Under the pieces are notes generated by a model, which was not told the DNA's origin, searched no databases, and saw nothing but the letters and a program-made list of their open reading frames with translations. Made by a program: the position numbers and the translations under genes. From Glo-17 sp964637835 (GTDB lineage Bacteria; Krumholzibacteriota; Krumholzibacteriia; LZORAL124-64-63): a stretch of 64,000 nucleotides of DNA. The stretch is from contig CAZWYF010000011.1 of the NCBI GenBank assembly GCA_964637835.1, positions 1 to 64,000 on the forward strand, read 5' to 3'. Below are positions 10,319-21,085 of this stretch, one piece after another; positions within the stretch are counted from its first letter, which is position 1, and every line of letters starts with the position of its first letter.

Positions 10319-11536
10319 TTGAACTACCTGCTGCTCGGAGCCGGCCTTCAGGGCACGGCCATCGCCTGGGACCTGCTGCGCCACGTGGACGACACCGCCG
10401 CCCTCGTGGCAGTGGACCGCGATCCGGCCGCCCTCGCACGCCTGGCCGCTCGCCTCGACCACGACCCCCGGCTCGAGACCCGCGAGGGCGACGTCGAGGA
10501 TCGCGAGCTCGTCGCGCCGCTCATGGCGACGGCCGACGCGGCCATCAGCGCGGTGAACTACTGGTTCAATGACGACCTCACCGGCCTGGCCATCGCCGGC
10601 GGCGCCCATTTCCTGGACCTCGGCGGCAACAACGACGTGGTCGCCCGGCAGCTCGCCCGCCACGAGCAGGCCGCGGCCGCCGGGGTCACCGTGGTGCCCG
10701 ACACCGGCCTGGCTCCCGGGCTGGCCGGCATCCTGGGCGCCCACCTGGCCGCCGGCCTCGATCCCTGCGACGCGGTGCGGCTGCGGGTGGGCGGCCTGCC
10801 CCGCGACCCCCAGCCCCCGCTGAACTACCAGCTGGTCTTCTCGGTCCAGGGCCTGATCAACGAGTACATCGAGGACTGCGTGGTGATCCGCGACGGCGAG
10901 ATCCGGCTGGTGCCCGGCCTCTCGGAGCTGGAGACCCTGCGCTTCCCGGAACCGTTCGGCGAGCTGGAGGCCTTCCAGACCAGTGGCGGCACCTCCACGC
11001 TCCCGCGCACGCTGCTGGGCGAGGTACGCAGCCTGGACTACAAGACCATCCGCTATCGGGGTCATTGCGAGCAGATCCGCCTGTTGCGCGACCTCGGCCT
11101 GACCGGCAGCGAGAAGGTGTCCATCGCCGGCGCCTGGGTCGCCCCGCGAGACCTGCTGGCCCGCCAGCTCGCAGCCGTCCTGCCCGGCGAGGGTGACGAC
11201 GCGGTGCTGCTGCTGGCCGAGGCCGAGGGCCACGAGCCGGCGCCGGGCGACGCGCCCCCGCGTGCGGTGCGCCGCAGCCTGCGCATCATCGACCGGAACG
11301 ACCCCTCCACCGGCCTGTCCGCCATGGAGCGGATGACCGGCTTCCCTGCCGCGATCATCGCGCGCATGCTCGCCAGCGGCGAGATCCAGGCCCCCGGAGC
11401 CCGGCCCCAGGAGACCATCGTGCCGGCCGCGCGGCTGCTGACCGAGCTCGCGCGCCGCGGCGTGCAGATCGAGCGCTGGCAGGGCGACCCGTCCGCGCCC
11501 GACGCCGGCACCACCGCCGTCGAGGAGCGACCATGA
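10319..11536 (+). CDS. Saccharopine dehydrogenase-family NAD(P)-dependent oxidoreductase
   Basis: A 405-residue soluble protein with an N-terminal Rossmann fold (LLLGAGLQGTAIAWDLL, residues 4-20) and the saccharopine-dehydrogenase C-terminal region (GGLPRDPQPPLNYQLVFS, then GGTSTLPRT). The family includes lysine-pathway saccharopine dehydrogenases, carboxynorspermidine synthase and lysine 6-dehydrogenase; the substrate cannot be told from sequence. The start is TTG at 10319, supported by GAGAGGAG 6 nt upstream and by the promoter. No ATG lies near the beta-1 strand. It overlaps the next gene by ATGA, so the two are coupled. Confidence 0.8.
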   Translation: MNYLLLGAGLQGTAIAWDLLRHVDDTAALVAVDRDPAALARLAARLDHDPRLETREGDVEDRELVAPLMATADAAISAVNYWFNDDLTGLAIAGGAHFLDLGGNNDVVARQLARHEQAAAAGVTVVPDTGLAPGLAGILGAHLAAGLDPCDAVRLRVGGLPRDPQPPLNYQLVFSVQGLINEYIEDCVVIRDGEIRLVPGLSELETLRFPEPFGELEAFQTSGGTSTLPRTLLGEVRSLDYKTIRYRGHCEQIRLLRDLGLTGSEKVSIAGAWVAPRDLLARQLAAVLPGEGDDAVLLLAEAEGHEPAPGDAPPRAVRRSLRIIDRNDPSTGLSAMERMTGFPAAIIARMLASGEIQAPGARPQETIVPAARLLTELARRGVQIERWQGDPSAPDAGTTAVEERP

Positions 11537-12705
11537 ACCGACCGCATCTCTCCGCCCCGGCCCGCCCGGCCGCCGTCCGCCGGACCGCCGCCAGCCCGCG
11601 CCTGGCGATCCTGATCGCCAGCCTGCTGCTCGGCGCCGCCGGCGGCGATGTCGTCACGGTGGGTGCGACCACCACGGCCGGCGACCATCCGGCGCCCGCC
11701 GTGGCGCCCGCGCCCGCCGACCTGCCCCGCACCCATGCGCCCGATCCCCGTGAGCGCCATCTCGGCGAGCTGCTCATGCTCACCGATGGCGCCGAGAACG
11801 CCGAGGCGTACTGGAGCCGCGACGGCCGGCAGCTGGTCTTCCAGAGCAACCGCCCGCCCTATGGCTGCGATCAGATCTACACCATCGCCGCGGATGGCGG
11901 GCCGCTCGACCTGGTCTCGACCGGCAAGGGCCGCACCACCTGCGCCTACTTCGCCGGACCGGACGATCGCTACATCGTCTACTCCTCCACCCACCTCGGC
12001 GACGCGGACTGCCCGCCCCCGCCGGACCGCAGTCAGGGCTACGTCTGGCCCATCCACGATACCTACGATGTCTTCCGTCTCGACACCCGCACCGGAGATC
12101 TGGCGCGGCTGACCAGCGAGCCGGGCTACGACGCCGAGGCCACCCTCTCGCCCGACGGCCAGACCATCGTCTTCACGTCGGTGCGCGACGGCGACCTCGA
12201 CATCTACACCATGGACCTCGACGGCGGGAACGTGCGCCGGCTCACCCATACCCCCGGTTACGACGGCGGCCCGTTCTTCAGCCCCGACGGCAGCATGATC
12301 GTCTACCGCGCCCGGCATCCGGAAGGCGAGGAGCTGGCCGACTTCCAGCGGCTGCTGACCCAGGACCTGGTCCGCCCCGGCCAGCTGGAGATCTGGGTGA
12401 TGAACGCCGACGGCACCGGGCAGCGGCCGGTCACCGACCTCGGCTGCGCCTCGTTCGCCCCGTTCTTCCACCCGTCGGGCGAGAAGATCCTCTTCAGCAC
12501 CAACTACCCGGACCTCCGCAGCCGCGAGTTCGACATCTGGATGGTGAACCTCGACGGCACGGGTCTCGAGCGCGTGACCTGGACCGAGGGCTTCGACGGC
12601 TTCCCCATGTTCAGCCCCGATGGCAGCAAGCTGGTCTTCGGTTCCAATCGCCACAACAGCGCGCCGGGCGAGACCAACATCTTCGTCACGGAGTGGACGG
12701 ACTGA
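11533..12705 (+). CDS. Secreted TolB/PD40-type beta-propeller protein
   Basis: A 390-residue exported protein. An N-terminal signal (hydrophobic stretch about 25-40, LAILIASLLLGAAGG) and an Ala/Pro linker are followed by a beta-propeller of repeated PD40 blades: AYWSRDGRQLVFQSNR, ATLSPDGQTIVFTSVRDGDLDIY, PFFSPDGSMIVYRARH, PFFHPSGEKILFST and PMFSPDGSKLVFGSNR. Spacing between blades is 40-60 residues. This resembles the C-terminal half of TolB without its N-terminal domain; it may be a periplasmic scaffold. Its ATG overlaps the upstream stop. Its last 20 bases overlap the convergent peptidase gene. Confidence 0.82.
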   Translation: MNRPHLSAPARPAAVRRTAASPRLAILIASLLLGAAGGDVVTVGATTTAGDHPAPAVAPAPADLPRTHAPDPRERHLGELLMLTDGAENAEAYWSRDGRQLVFQSNRPPYGCDQIYTIAADGGPLDLVSTGKGRTTCAYFAGPDDRYIVYSSTHLGDADCPPPPDRSQGYVWPIHDTYDVFRLDTRTGDLARLTSEPGYDAEATLSPDGQTIVFTSVRDGDLDIYTMDLDGGNVRRLTHTPGYDGGPFFSPDGSMIVYRARHPEGEELADFQRLLTQDLVRPGQLEIWVMNADGTGQRPVTDLGCASFAPFFHPSGEKILFSTNYPDLRSREFDIWMVNLDGTGLERVTWTEGFDGFPMFSPDGSKLVFGSNRHNSAPGETNIFVTEWTD

Positions 12706-13960
12706 TCAGGCCCTCCAGCCGGTCCCGGTGGACCAGGAAGCTGAGCATCTTCAGGCGCACGTAGTCGCCGGTCCACATGTAGTAGCCGGGGAAGCGACCG
12801 AGACGCGAGCTGCGGTTGGAGTCCTTGATCAGCAGCCAGTCCTGGCCGGCGTGCCGCCGGACGCCCACCGCGTGGACGCCGTGGTCGTCGCTGGTGGTGC
12901 CGTTGACGATGCGCAGCTCGCGCGCCGCCTGGTCGAGGTGCTCGGCCGGGATGTCCCAGGGCGGGATGATGCCGGCGTCATGCAGGCCATCCATGCCGGG
13001 CTCGGAGTTGTCGCCGCCCAGCGAGACCGTCCCGCCGTCCGCGAGGGTGGCGCGGAGCACGCCGTACCACCGGTCCAGGGGCAGGTTGAGGTAGTCGTCC
13101 TTGCGGCGCCAGTTGTCCCGCACGTCCAGCAGCACGCGGGTGCCGAAGGGTGCGTCGAGGCGCGAGACGCAGCTGACGTACTGGTCCAGATCCAGGCCGC
13201 AGACCTGGTCGCGGAACTGCCCGGGAGTATGGGTCTCGCCCCGGTAGGTGAATTCCTCCGGTGGCCGGCCCAGGTGCTTGTCCAGGATCCCGCGCACCGC
13301 CTGGAGATTCTGCGCCTCGTCCCAGGCGCCGGCCCCGCGGACCCAGTCGAGGTAGCCCGTCAGCTCACGGATCAACGGCGTGTGGTCGTACCGCCCATCG
13401 GCGGCGAGCACGCCGGCGTAGGCCTCGCGCGGCACCAGACCGTACTGCTTGCCCACCTCGAGGGTCCCGTGGTCCTGGCTGCCCTCGTCCACCACGCTGT
13501 GGCCGTACTCCCGCAGGAAGCGGCGCGCCTTCTCCACGTACTCCCAGTAGACGATCCACATCTCCGAGAGCTTCACCTCGCGCCCGTGCAGCCGGTGGAT
13601 CTCCGACTCCAGGAAGCTGATGGAGCAGAAGGCCCAGCAACTGCCCGTGTAGTACTGGGGCGTGGGCGGATGATGCCAGGCCGCGTCGAAGGCGCCGGGT
13701 CCGTCGGGCAGGTCCACCTGCGACCAGTCCACGCGGAGCACCGGTTCCTGGTCGCGCCGTTCCCGGCGCTCGGCGGCCCGGGCATCGGCCAGGGCGATCA
13801 GGGAGTCGATCGTGGCCTGGCGCGCGGCGCGGTCGGCCCGGATCTGGTCCAGGATCGGGTACTGGTCGGGATCGCGATAGACGGGATCCTGCGCGGGGGC
13901 CGGAAGGGCGGCGCCGAGCAGCAGCGCGGCGCCGGACAGCACGAGCAGCGGCCGGATCAT
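12686..13960 (-). CDS. Secreted papain-fold (C1) cysteine peptidase, aminopeptidase C-like
   Basis: A 424-residue protein with a signal peptide (cleavage near APAQ, residue 24). The catalytic residues are visible: Cys108 in TGSCWAFCS, His363 in DDHGVHAVGV and Asn382 in KDSNRSS. The oxyanion Gln is not in its usual spot; the preceding stretch reads TPQYYTGSCW, so Gln102 is 6 residues before the Cys as in papain (QGxCGSCW spacing). Length and order resemble bleomycin hydrolase/PepC, but PepC is cytosolic while this one has an export signal. The ATG at 13960 follows AAAGGA. The 3' end overlaps the beta-propeller gene by 20 bp. Confidence 0.83.
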   Translation of the reverse strand: MIRPLLVLSGAALLLGAALPAPAQDPVYRDPDQYPILDQIRADRAARQATIDSLIALADARAAERRERRDQEPVLRVDWSQVDLPDGPGAFDAAWHHPPTPQYYTGSCWAFCSISFLESEIHRLHGREVKLSEMWIVYWEYVEKARRFLREYGHSVVDEGSQDHGTLEVGKQYGLVPREAYAGVLAADGRYDHTPLIRELTGYLDWVRGAGAWDEAQNLQAVRGILDKHLGRPPEEFTYRGETHTPGQFRDQVCGLDLDQYVSCVSRLDAPFGTRVLLDVRDNWRRKDDYLNLPLDRWYGVLRATLADGGTVSLGGDNSEPGMDGLHDAGIIPPWDIPAEHLDQAARELRIVNGTTSDDHGVHAVGVRRHAGQDWLLIKDSNRSSRLGRFPGYYMWTGDYVRLKMLSFLVHRDRLEGLISPSTP

Positions 13961-14016
13961 GGGAGTCCTTTCGGTACGAGACGGGCGAGCGGTCCGGGAG
14001 CGGTCCGGGAGCCGGA

Positions 14017-14045
14017 ACCGTAACTGCCCCCTTGACCGCTGTCAG
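14017..14045 (-). promoter_or_regulatory. Candidate promoter of the C1 peptidase
   Basis: CTGACA (14040-14045), 17 nt, TACGGT (14017-14022) on the minus strand. An 11-bp tandem repeat (GAGCGGTCCGG twice, about 13987-14008) lies in the predicted leader. Confidence 0.45.
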
Positions 14046-14063
14046 GCCCCATTTCCCGTCGCG

Positions 14064-15056
14064 CTACCGATACCAGGTCAGGCCGGCCTGCAGCCCGAGC
14101 AACGACCCCGCCGGCTCGTTCTCCGCGAAGATGAGCCCCTTGTAGTACCAGGTGCCTCCCAGATCGATGGCCACCGTCTCGCCCACCGGCACCAGCACGC
14201 CCACGCGGCCGACGAACGCGCCCTCGGTCCGGTCGACCGTGGATTCCAGACCCCCGGACGCCACGGTGATCTCGTGATCGATCATGGCCGCGCCCAGCTC
14301 GAGGTAGGCCCGCGAGGCGCCGGCCTCGCCACGGCTGATCCAGCCCACGGTGCCCTCGATGACCAGCAGGCGCGTGTCCACGTCCAGGTCGCCGCCGGAG
14401 ATCAGGTCCTCCACGCCCAGGGTCTGATGGCGGACACCCAGGCCGAGGTAGGTCCGCTCGTGGGTGGTCAATCGCAGACGCCCGCCCACGCCCCAGGACG
14501 GCTCGAATCCCTCGTACCAGTCGCCCTCGCCCGTGGCGAAACCGGCTTCCGCGCCCAGGGCCACCGAGAACAGCGGGCTGTCCCCGGGGCCGGGTCCGGC
14601 TCCGGCTCCGGAGACCGCGGGGCGCGTTGCCGCTGGCGGATCGGCGGGAGCGGCGAACTCGCCCCAGCGGGGAGCCGGCGTCGGGGCCCGCTCCCCCGCC
14701 ACCGGCGGCGGCGGCGGCGCCGCGCCGGATCGTGGCGGCGAGGGCGGCGGCTCTTCGCCGGCCAGGATGGCGGCGGTCACGTCGTGGCCCGCGGCATCGT
14801 GGATGCTCGCCACCTGATGGCGGGGAACCAGGCGCTCGGCGCCGTCGGCACGACGGATCCACAGGCCCGCGCCGTGAGGGTCCGCCGCCACGGCCACGTC
14901 GCGGTGACGCCAGCCGTCCTTCAGGACCACGGTGACGTGCTCCCAGAGCGCCGGCTCGGCGGCGTCCGCGGCGGCCATGCCGGGCGATGCCGGCAGGGAG
15001 AGGCTCGCCAGCACGGTCACCAGGAGCGCGGCGAGGATTCGCAGGCGGGTGGTCAT
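14064..15056 (-). CDS. Envelope protein: novel N-terminal domain, Pro-rich linker, outer-membrane barrel (paralogue 2)
   Basis: 330 residues, function unknown. A signal peptide (cleavage near residue 30) is followed by a compact domain at about 38-98 (VTVVLKDGWRHRDVAV ... RHQVASIHDAAGHDVTAAIL). Then comes a Pro/Ala/Gly linker (about 100-160) and a C-terminal region of alternating beta strands ending LGLQAGLTWYR, which looks like a small outer-membrane barrel with a terminal aromatic. It is a paralogue of the gene immediately upstream (22-nt gap): the N-terminal domain, linker type and barrel region align in order. The ATG at 15056 follows GGAAGGAG. Both genes probably share one transcript. 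Confidence 0.72.
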   Translation of the reverse strand: MTTRLRILAALLVTVLASLSLPASPGMAAADAAEPALWEHVTVVLKDGWRHRDVAVAADPHGAGLWIRRADGAERLVPRHQVASIHDAAGHDVTAAILAGEEPPPSPPRSGAAPPPPPVAGERAPTPAPRWGEFAAPADPPAATRPAVSGAGAGPGPGDSPLFSVALGAEAGFATGEGDWYEGFEPSWGVGGRLRLTTHERTYLGLGVRHQTLGVEDLISGGDLDVDTRLLVIEGTVGWISRGEAGASRAYLELGAAMIDHEITVASGGLESTVDRTEGAFVGRVGVLVPVGETVAIDLGGTWYYKGLIFAENEPAGSLLGLQAGLTWYR

Positions 15057-15078
15057 GGCTGCTCCTTCCGGCCGGTGC

Positions 15079-16131
15079 TCAGTGGCCCAGCAGGCTGATG
15101 CCCACGCGGAAGCCCAGGGTGGTGTGGCGGTCGCTGTCGCCACCGAGATCGAGGTTGACCAGGTGCAGCCCGCGGGCGCCCACGTCCACCACCGCGGCGT
15201 CGCCCACGGGGATGAGCAGGCCCACCCCCGCGGTGTAGCCGAGGAAGGCCTCGTCGTCCACGACGACCGGCAGGTGCTCCACCTCGTAACGGCCGACGCC
15301 ACCCTCGGCGTAGAACCGCGTGGTGGTGGCCCGCGAGGCCGCCGGCAGCAGGGAGAGGCCCGCCCACGCCCCGGTGATCCGCACATCCGCCACCTCGTCG
15401 GCGGGAGCGGGGATCTCCCCGCCGGGCCGCGCAGCACCGTCGGCGCCCGGTCCGCGGTCGAGGTCCTGCCAGCTGTAGCCTCCGGTCAGGTAGATGGGAC
15501 CCAGGAGCCGCAGGCGCGCCTGGGCGTCGAAACCCAGGCCGCCATCGGCCTCCAGGAGGTCGTCCTCCAGGGCATCCGAGTAACCGGCCGCGAAGCCGAA
15601 GAGGAAGCTCCAGTGTCGCCATGCGGGCCGGGGTTCACCGGCCCGGCCGGATCCGGAGTGGCCGGGCGCGGCGGCCGCGGCGGGAGCGGGAGCGCGGGCG
15701 CGAGCAACGGAGGAACCAGCAGGCGGGGCCGCCGGGCCGGGCGCGACGGGGACCGGCCCTGCCTCCTGGTCGGCGACCGCGAGCCGCGGCAGCACCCACG
15801 CCGGCAACACCCGGGCGGTGACGTCGCGGCCGGCCGCATCCAGGACGGCCCGGATCTCGGCGGGAGCGTAGAGCCGCCGCCCGCCGTCCTGCGACCGCTC
15901 GACCGCCAGGCCGCCCTCGGCCTCGGACCACCGCGCGGTCACGCCGGTGAGCCGCCAGCCGTCGGCGAGCAGGACGGTGACCTGGTCATGATCCTCGGGG
16001 ATCACGATGCGTGCGGTGGCCGGGTCGAGGAAGGTGCAGGCGAGGAGGATCGCGATCAGGGCGGCGATCGGGGCCAGACCCGGATGAGCGGGAACACGGG
16101 CGCCGGCCGGGGGCGAGGGCAGAAGGCTCAT
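15079..16131 (-). CDS. Envelope protein: novel N-terminal domain, Pro-rich linker, outer-membrane barrel (paralogue 1)
   Basis: 350 residues, function unknown. A signal peptide lies at about 20-42. The N-terminal domain (about 48-108) shares VTVxLxDGWR and DAAGxDVTAxxL with its downstream neighbour. An Ala/Pro linker (about 115-160) is followed by a C-terminal beta-rich region (SWQDLDRGPG, TTTRFYAEGGVGRYEVEH, GYTAGVGLLIPVGDAAVVDVGARG) ending VGISLLGH. The strand LIPVGDAAVVDVG matches LVPVGETVAIDLG in the paralogue. The ATG at 16131 (MSLLPSPP) is preferred over an in-frame ATG 57 nt upstream because AAAGG sits before it. A divergent promoter lies upstream. Confidence 0.7.
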   Translation of the reverse strand: MSLLPSPPAGARVPAHPGLAPIAALIAILLACTFLDPATARIVIPEDHDQVTVLLADGWRLTGVTARWSEAEGGLAVERSQDGGRRLYAPAEIRAVLDAAGRDVTARVLPAWVLPRLAVADQEAGPVPVAPGPAAPPAGSSVARARAPAPAAAAAPGHSGSGRAGEPRPAWRHWSFLFGFAAGYSDALEDDLLEADGGLGFDAQARLRLLGPIYLTGGYSWQDLDRGPGADGAARPGGEIPAPADEVADVRITGAWAGLSLLPAASRATTTRFYAEGGVGRYEVEHLPVVVDDEAFLGYTAGVGLLIPVGDAAVVDVGARGLHLVNLDLGGDSDRHTTLGFRVGISLLGH

Positions 16132-16183
16132 GACGAGACCTTTCCCAGGGGTGGCGCGATCAGGGGCGGCAGGTCGTTCACTC

Positions 16184-16213
16184 AGCATACGGTGAAGCGA
16201 CGGGTCCGGGCAA
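16184..16213 (-). promoter_or_regulatory. Candidate promoter of the envelope paralogue pair
   Basis: TTGCCC (16208-16213), 18 nt, TATGCT (16184-16189) read leftward, about 50 nt before the ATG at 16131. Confidence 0.45.
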
Positions 16214-16400
16214 GCCGCCGCCCCCGCAGGCCACCGAAGCCCTGCCGCGGCATGCGCTTGACGCCACCACCGCGCGCGCGGTCCCGCCGGCGGAACCCTC
16301 CGGGGAGCGCCACGCTTTCTCCCGCCGCACGCGCGTGCTATGTTCTGGACCGGATCCCAGCCCGGCGGCCCGGCCCGCCGGCCCTTCCAGGAGGACCATC

Positions 16401-18446
<2,046 letters not shown>

Positions 18447-18462
18447 TCGGAGGAGCCACGCC

Positions 18463-19422
18463 ATGCCCGAGCAGCACGCCAAGCACCTGCAGCGCCCGCA
18501 CGTGGCTGCCCTGGACCGGATCCTCGGCCAGGCCTTCCCCGTCCTGGACGACGGATTCGTGCGAGTGGTCGACTACATGGGCGACGACGGTGCCGTGGTC
18601 CAGGCCGCCCGGGTCAGCTACGGCGAGGGGACCAAAAAGGTCTCCGACGACCGTGGCCTGATCCGCTATCTCCTGCGCCACCGCCACACCACGCCGTTCG
18701 AGATGTGCGAGCTGAAGCTCCACGTGCGCGTGCCCATGGACGCCTGGCGGCAATGGATCCGGCACCGCACCGCCTCGGTGAACGAGACCAGCACCCGCTA
18801 TTCCATCGCCATCGACGCGGCCCAGCGCACGCCGCCCGGCCAGTGGCGCCGCCAGGCCAGGAGCAACCGGCAGGGCAGCGAGGGCGCCCTGGACCACACC
18901 GTCGGCGAGGAACTCAGCCGTCAGGAGGAAGACCTGCAGACGCTCGCCCGCGACGTCTACCTCGGCCGCCTCGACCGCGGCGTGGCCCGGGAGCAGGCCC
19001 GCAAGGACCTGCCCCTGTGCACGTACACGGAGGCCTACTGGAAGTGCGACCTGCACAACCTGCTGCATTTCCTCGCCCTGCGCATGGATCCGCACGCCCA
19101 GCTGGAGATCCGCGATTACGCGCGGACCATCGGCGAGGAGATCGTCGCCCGCTGGGTGCCGGTGGTGTGGGAAGCGTTCTCGGACTTCCGGCTCGGCGCG
19201 TTGAGCCTCTCGCGGCTCGACCGCGAGATCCTCGGCGCCGTCGGCCGCGGCGATCGGTCCGCGGCCCTGGCCGCCGCCGAGGAGGCCGGCTGGCTCCGCC
19301 GCTCCGATCGCACCGGCAAGCTGCTACGCCATCGCGAGCGGGCCGAGCTCGAGGCCAAGGCGGCCGAGCTGGGCCTGGCGCCGCCCTGGCTGGCCGACGC
19401 CTCGGACGCCGCCGGGGCCTGA
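18463..19422 (+). CDS. thyX: Flavin-dependent thymidylate synthase
   Basis: Makes dTMP from dUMP using FAD, NADPH and methylene-tetrahydrofolate. The signature RHRX7S motif is intact at residues 100-110 (RHRTASVNETS), followed by TRYS. Also present are RHRHTTPFEMCELKLHV (72-88) and the C-terminal RMDPHAQLEIRDYA segment where ThyX has its substrate Arg. The 319 residues are longer than typical (220-250), because of a C-terminal extension of about 70 residues rich in Arg/Ala/Glu. GGAGG lies 9 nt before the ATG. With ThyX instead of ThyA the cell does not oxidise folate during dTMP synthesis. Confidence 0.95.
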   Translation: MPEQHAKHLQRPHVAALDRILGQAFPVLDDGFVRVVDYMGDDGAVVQAARVSYGEGTKKVSDDRGLIRYLLRHRHTTPFEMCELKLHVRVPMDAWRQWIRHRTASVNETSTRYSIAIDAAQRTPPGQWRRQARSNRQGSEGALDHTVGEELSRQEEDLQTLARDVYLGRLDRGVAREQARKDLPLCTYTEAYWKCDLHNLLHFLALRMDPHAQLEIRDYARTIGEEIVARWVPVVWEAFSDFRLGALSLSRLDREILGAVGRGDRSAALAAAEEAGWLRRSDRTGKLLRHRERAELEAKAAELGLAPPWLADASDAAGA

Positions 19423-19427
19423 CCGGC

Positions 19428-20420
19428 TCAGGGCAGGGCCGAGCCCGGCAGCACGAGCACCACCGGGGCGTGGTCGGACATCTTGCTGGTGAAGTCGCCC
19501 CCGGCGAGGTCGCGGTCGAGGCGGAGCGTCCGGCAGGACGCACCCGGCGCCGTCAGGGCGCCGAAAAGCTCGTCGGTCACCAGCAGGTGATCCAGATGGC
19601 TGCGGCCGGGGCCCCAGGACCAGCCAGCGGCCGGTCCGGTGGCCACCGCCTGGTCGGCGAACCGGAAATCCCCCGGGCGATCGAGCCAGGGAGTGAAGAC
19701 GTTGTTGGCCGGGTCGTCGGTGATCAGGTCGTTCAGATCACCGAGGATCACCACCGCCGCCTCGGGCTGCTCCGCATCCACCCACCCGGTCATCAGGGTG
19801 ACCGCGGCCAGGCGCCGGGTCTCCTCGTCGCTCTCGTCGTCGGCGTCGAGCACCCCGTTGCCGCAGCACTTCAGGTGGTTGTTGACCAGGACCAGGTCGT
19901 GCTCCTGCCAGGTGATCTCCAGGACCAGGGGCTGGCGCGGGAAGGCTCGCCACTCGGCGGGAAACAGCTCGCGCACGCCGCGCACCGTCACCGTGCTGTC
20001 CAGCCAGACGTAGGCCAGGTTCTGGAAGTTGTCGCTGCGGGCCTGGTAGCCGGACCAGTCCGGCAGCCGCTCCAGCAACTGGTCGAAGCGCACGCCCTGG
20101 GCGATCTCCTGCAGGGCGACCACGTCGGCCCCGAGGCCGGCGATGGCCTCGGCCACGAGGGCCACCTCGTCGCTACCCGCGTCGCTGGCGAAGTTCCGCA
20201 GGTTCCAGGTGACCAGTTCCAGGGTCGTGTCCGTCCCCACGGCATGGGCCGCGAAGCGGTTGCTGTCCGCCGGAGCGAGGTTGGTGGTCTCCTCACTGCC
20301 GCAGCCCACCAGCAAGGCCAGCAACGTCAGGGCCCCGGCGAGTGTCAGGGCAGGAGAGGTCACGACGGGGCGTCCGCCCGTGAAGCGAGTCGAGAAAGCG
20401 ATGCGCATCGCGCTGATCAT
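19428..20420 (-). CDS. Lipoprotein of the endonuclease/exonuclease/phosphatase fold
   Basis: A 330-residue protein with a lipoprotein signal (LLALLVGC, Cys at about 40) followed by an EEP (DNase I-like) domain. Visible motifs are LVTWNLRNF (metal-binding Asn region), VALQEI (catalytic Glu), NNHLKC, VVILGDLND (Asp/Asn pair), HLDHLLV and the terminal SDHAPVVL (catalytic His). Such lipoproteins are probably extracellular or periplasmic nucleases or phosphodiesterases. The start at 20420 overlaps the upstream stop (ATGA); a second ATG 12 nt later is possible. It is the last gene of a four-gene leftward operon. It converges with thyX, 5 nt away. Confidence 0.82.
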   Translation of the reverse strand: MISAMRIAFSTRFTGGRPVVTSPALTLAGALTLLALLVGCGSEETTNLAPADSNRFAAHAVGTDTTLELVTWNLRNFASDAGSDEVALVAEAIAGLGADVVALQEIAQGVRFDQLLERLPDWSGYQARSDNFQNLAYVWLDSTVTVRGVRELFPAEWRAFPRQPLVLEITWQEHDLVLVNNHLKCCGNGVLDADDESDEETRRLAAVTLMTGWVDAEQPEAAVVILGDLNDLITDDPANNVFTPWLDRPGDFRFADQAVATGPAAGWSWGPGRSHLDHLLVTDELFGALTAPGASCRTLRLDRDLAGGDFTSKMSDHAPVVLVLPGSALP

Positions 20421-21082
20421 CCTTGGCTTGGCGGCGAGGTGACGAGTCTCCGGTACCAGCCCCGTCCCCGTCCGGGATCGGGGGTGAACCCCACGGCCTC
20501 CAGGTAGTGGCCGTGGCGCTCGGAAGGGGTGTGGGCCTCGAACCGGCGGTAGCCCTGGCCCGCGAACCAGGCCTCGCGGTCGCGGAAGAACCAGCGTCCG
20601 CAGCGCAGATCCCGGTAACGCGGCACCGCGAAATCCAGTTCCACCCGGGCCAGGCCCTCGCCCTGGTCGGTCCAGACCACCAGACCGGCCGGCTCGAGGT
20701 TGCGCAGGATCATCAGCACGCGCGGGGTCGGCAGACGTCCGAGGTCGAAACCGGGCGCGATCTCCTGGATCTCCCGCCGGTGGTGCTCCAGGAACCGGGC
20801 GAGGTAGGGTCCTGGCTCCTCCGTGACGTCGAGCACCTCGAAGTACTCCACGTCGCGCTTCATCCGCGTCAGGTGATAGATGTTCGCCAGGACGATGAAG
20901 CCATTGAGCGCGGCCACGGGGTAGGCGTGCACGAGCGCGCCGTAGACCGTGAACACCGCCGCGCCCACCAGGTTCAGCAGGCGCAGGCGGAGAAGATCGC
21001 TCATGGCCAGGCTCACCGCAACCAGGATCGAACCGGCGTAGCCGATCAACTCCACCCAGGGCGGTTCCGCGAGCCAGCCCAT
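20417..21082 (-). CDS. Membrane protein with YgjV-like helices and a C-terminal acyltransferase-like region
   Basis: 221 residues. The N-terminal third has three predicted membrane helices (about 13-31, 38-54, 57-75) in a YgjV/PQ-loop-like arrangement (YAGSILVAVSLAMSDLLRLRLLNLVGAAVFTVYG). The soluble C-terminal part resembles a GNAT fold, ending with the pattern ERHGHYLEAVGFTPDPG, which recalls the last strand of GNAT enzymes. The acetyl-CoA loop is not clear, so enzymatic activity is unproven. It starts 3 nt after the LPP20-like gene stop and overlaps the next gene by 4 nt, so it belongs to this operon. Confidence 0.6.
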   Translation of the reverse strand: MGWLAEPPWVELIGYAGSILVAVSLAMSDLLRLRLLNLVGAAVFTVYGALVHAYPVAALNGFIVLANIYHLTRMKRDVEYFEVLDVTEEPGPYLARFLEHHRREIQEIAPGFDLGRLPTPRVLMILRNLEPAGLVVWTDQGEGLARVELDFAVPRYRDLRCGRWFFRDREAWFAGQGYRRFEAHTPSERHGHYLEAVGFTPDPGRGRGWYRRLVTSPPSQG

Positions 21083-21085
21083 GCC

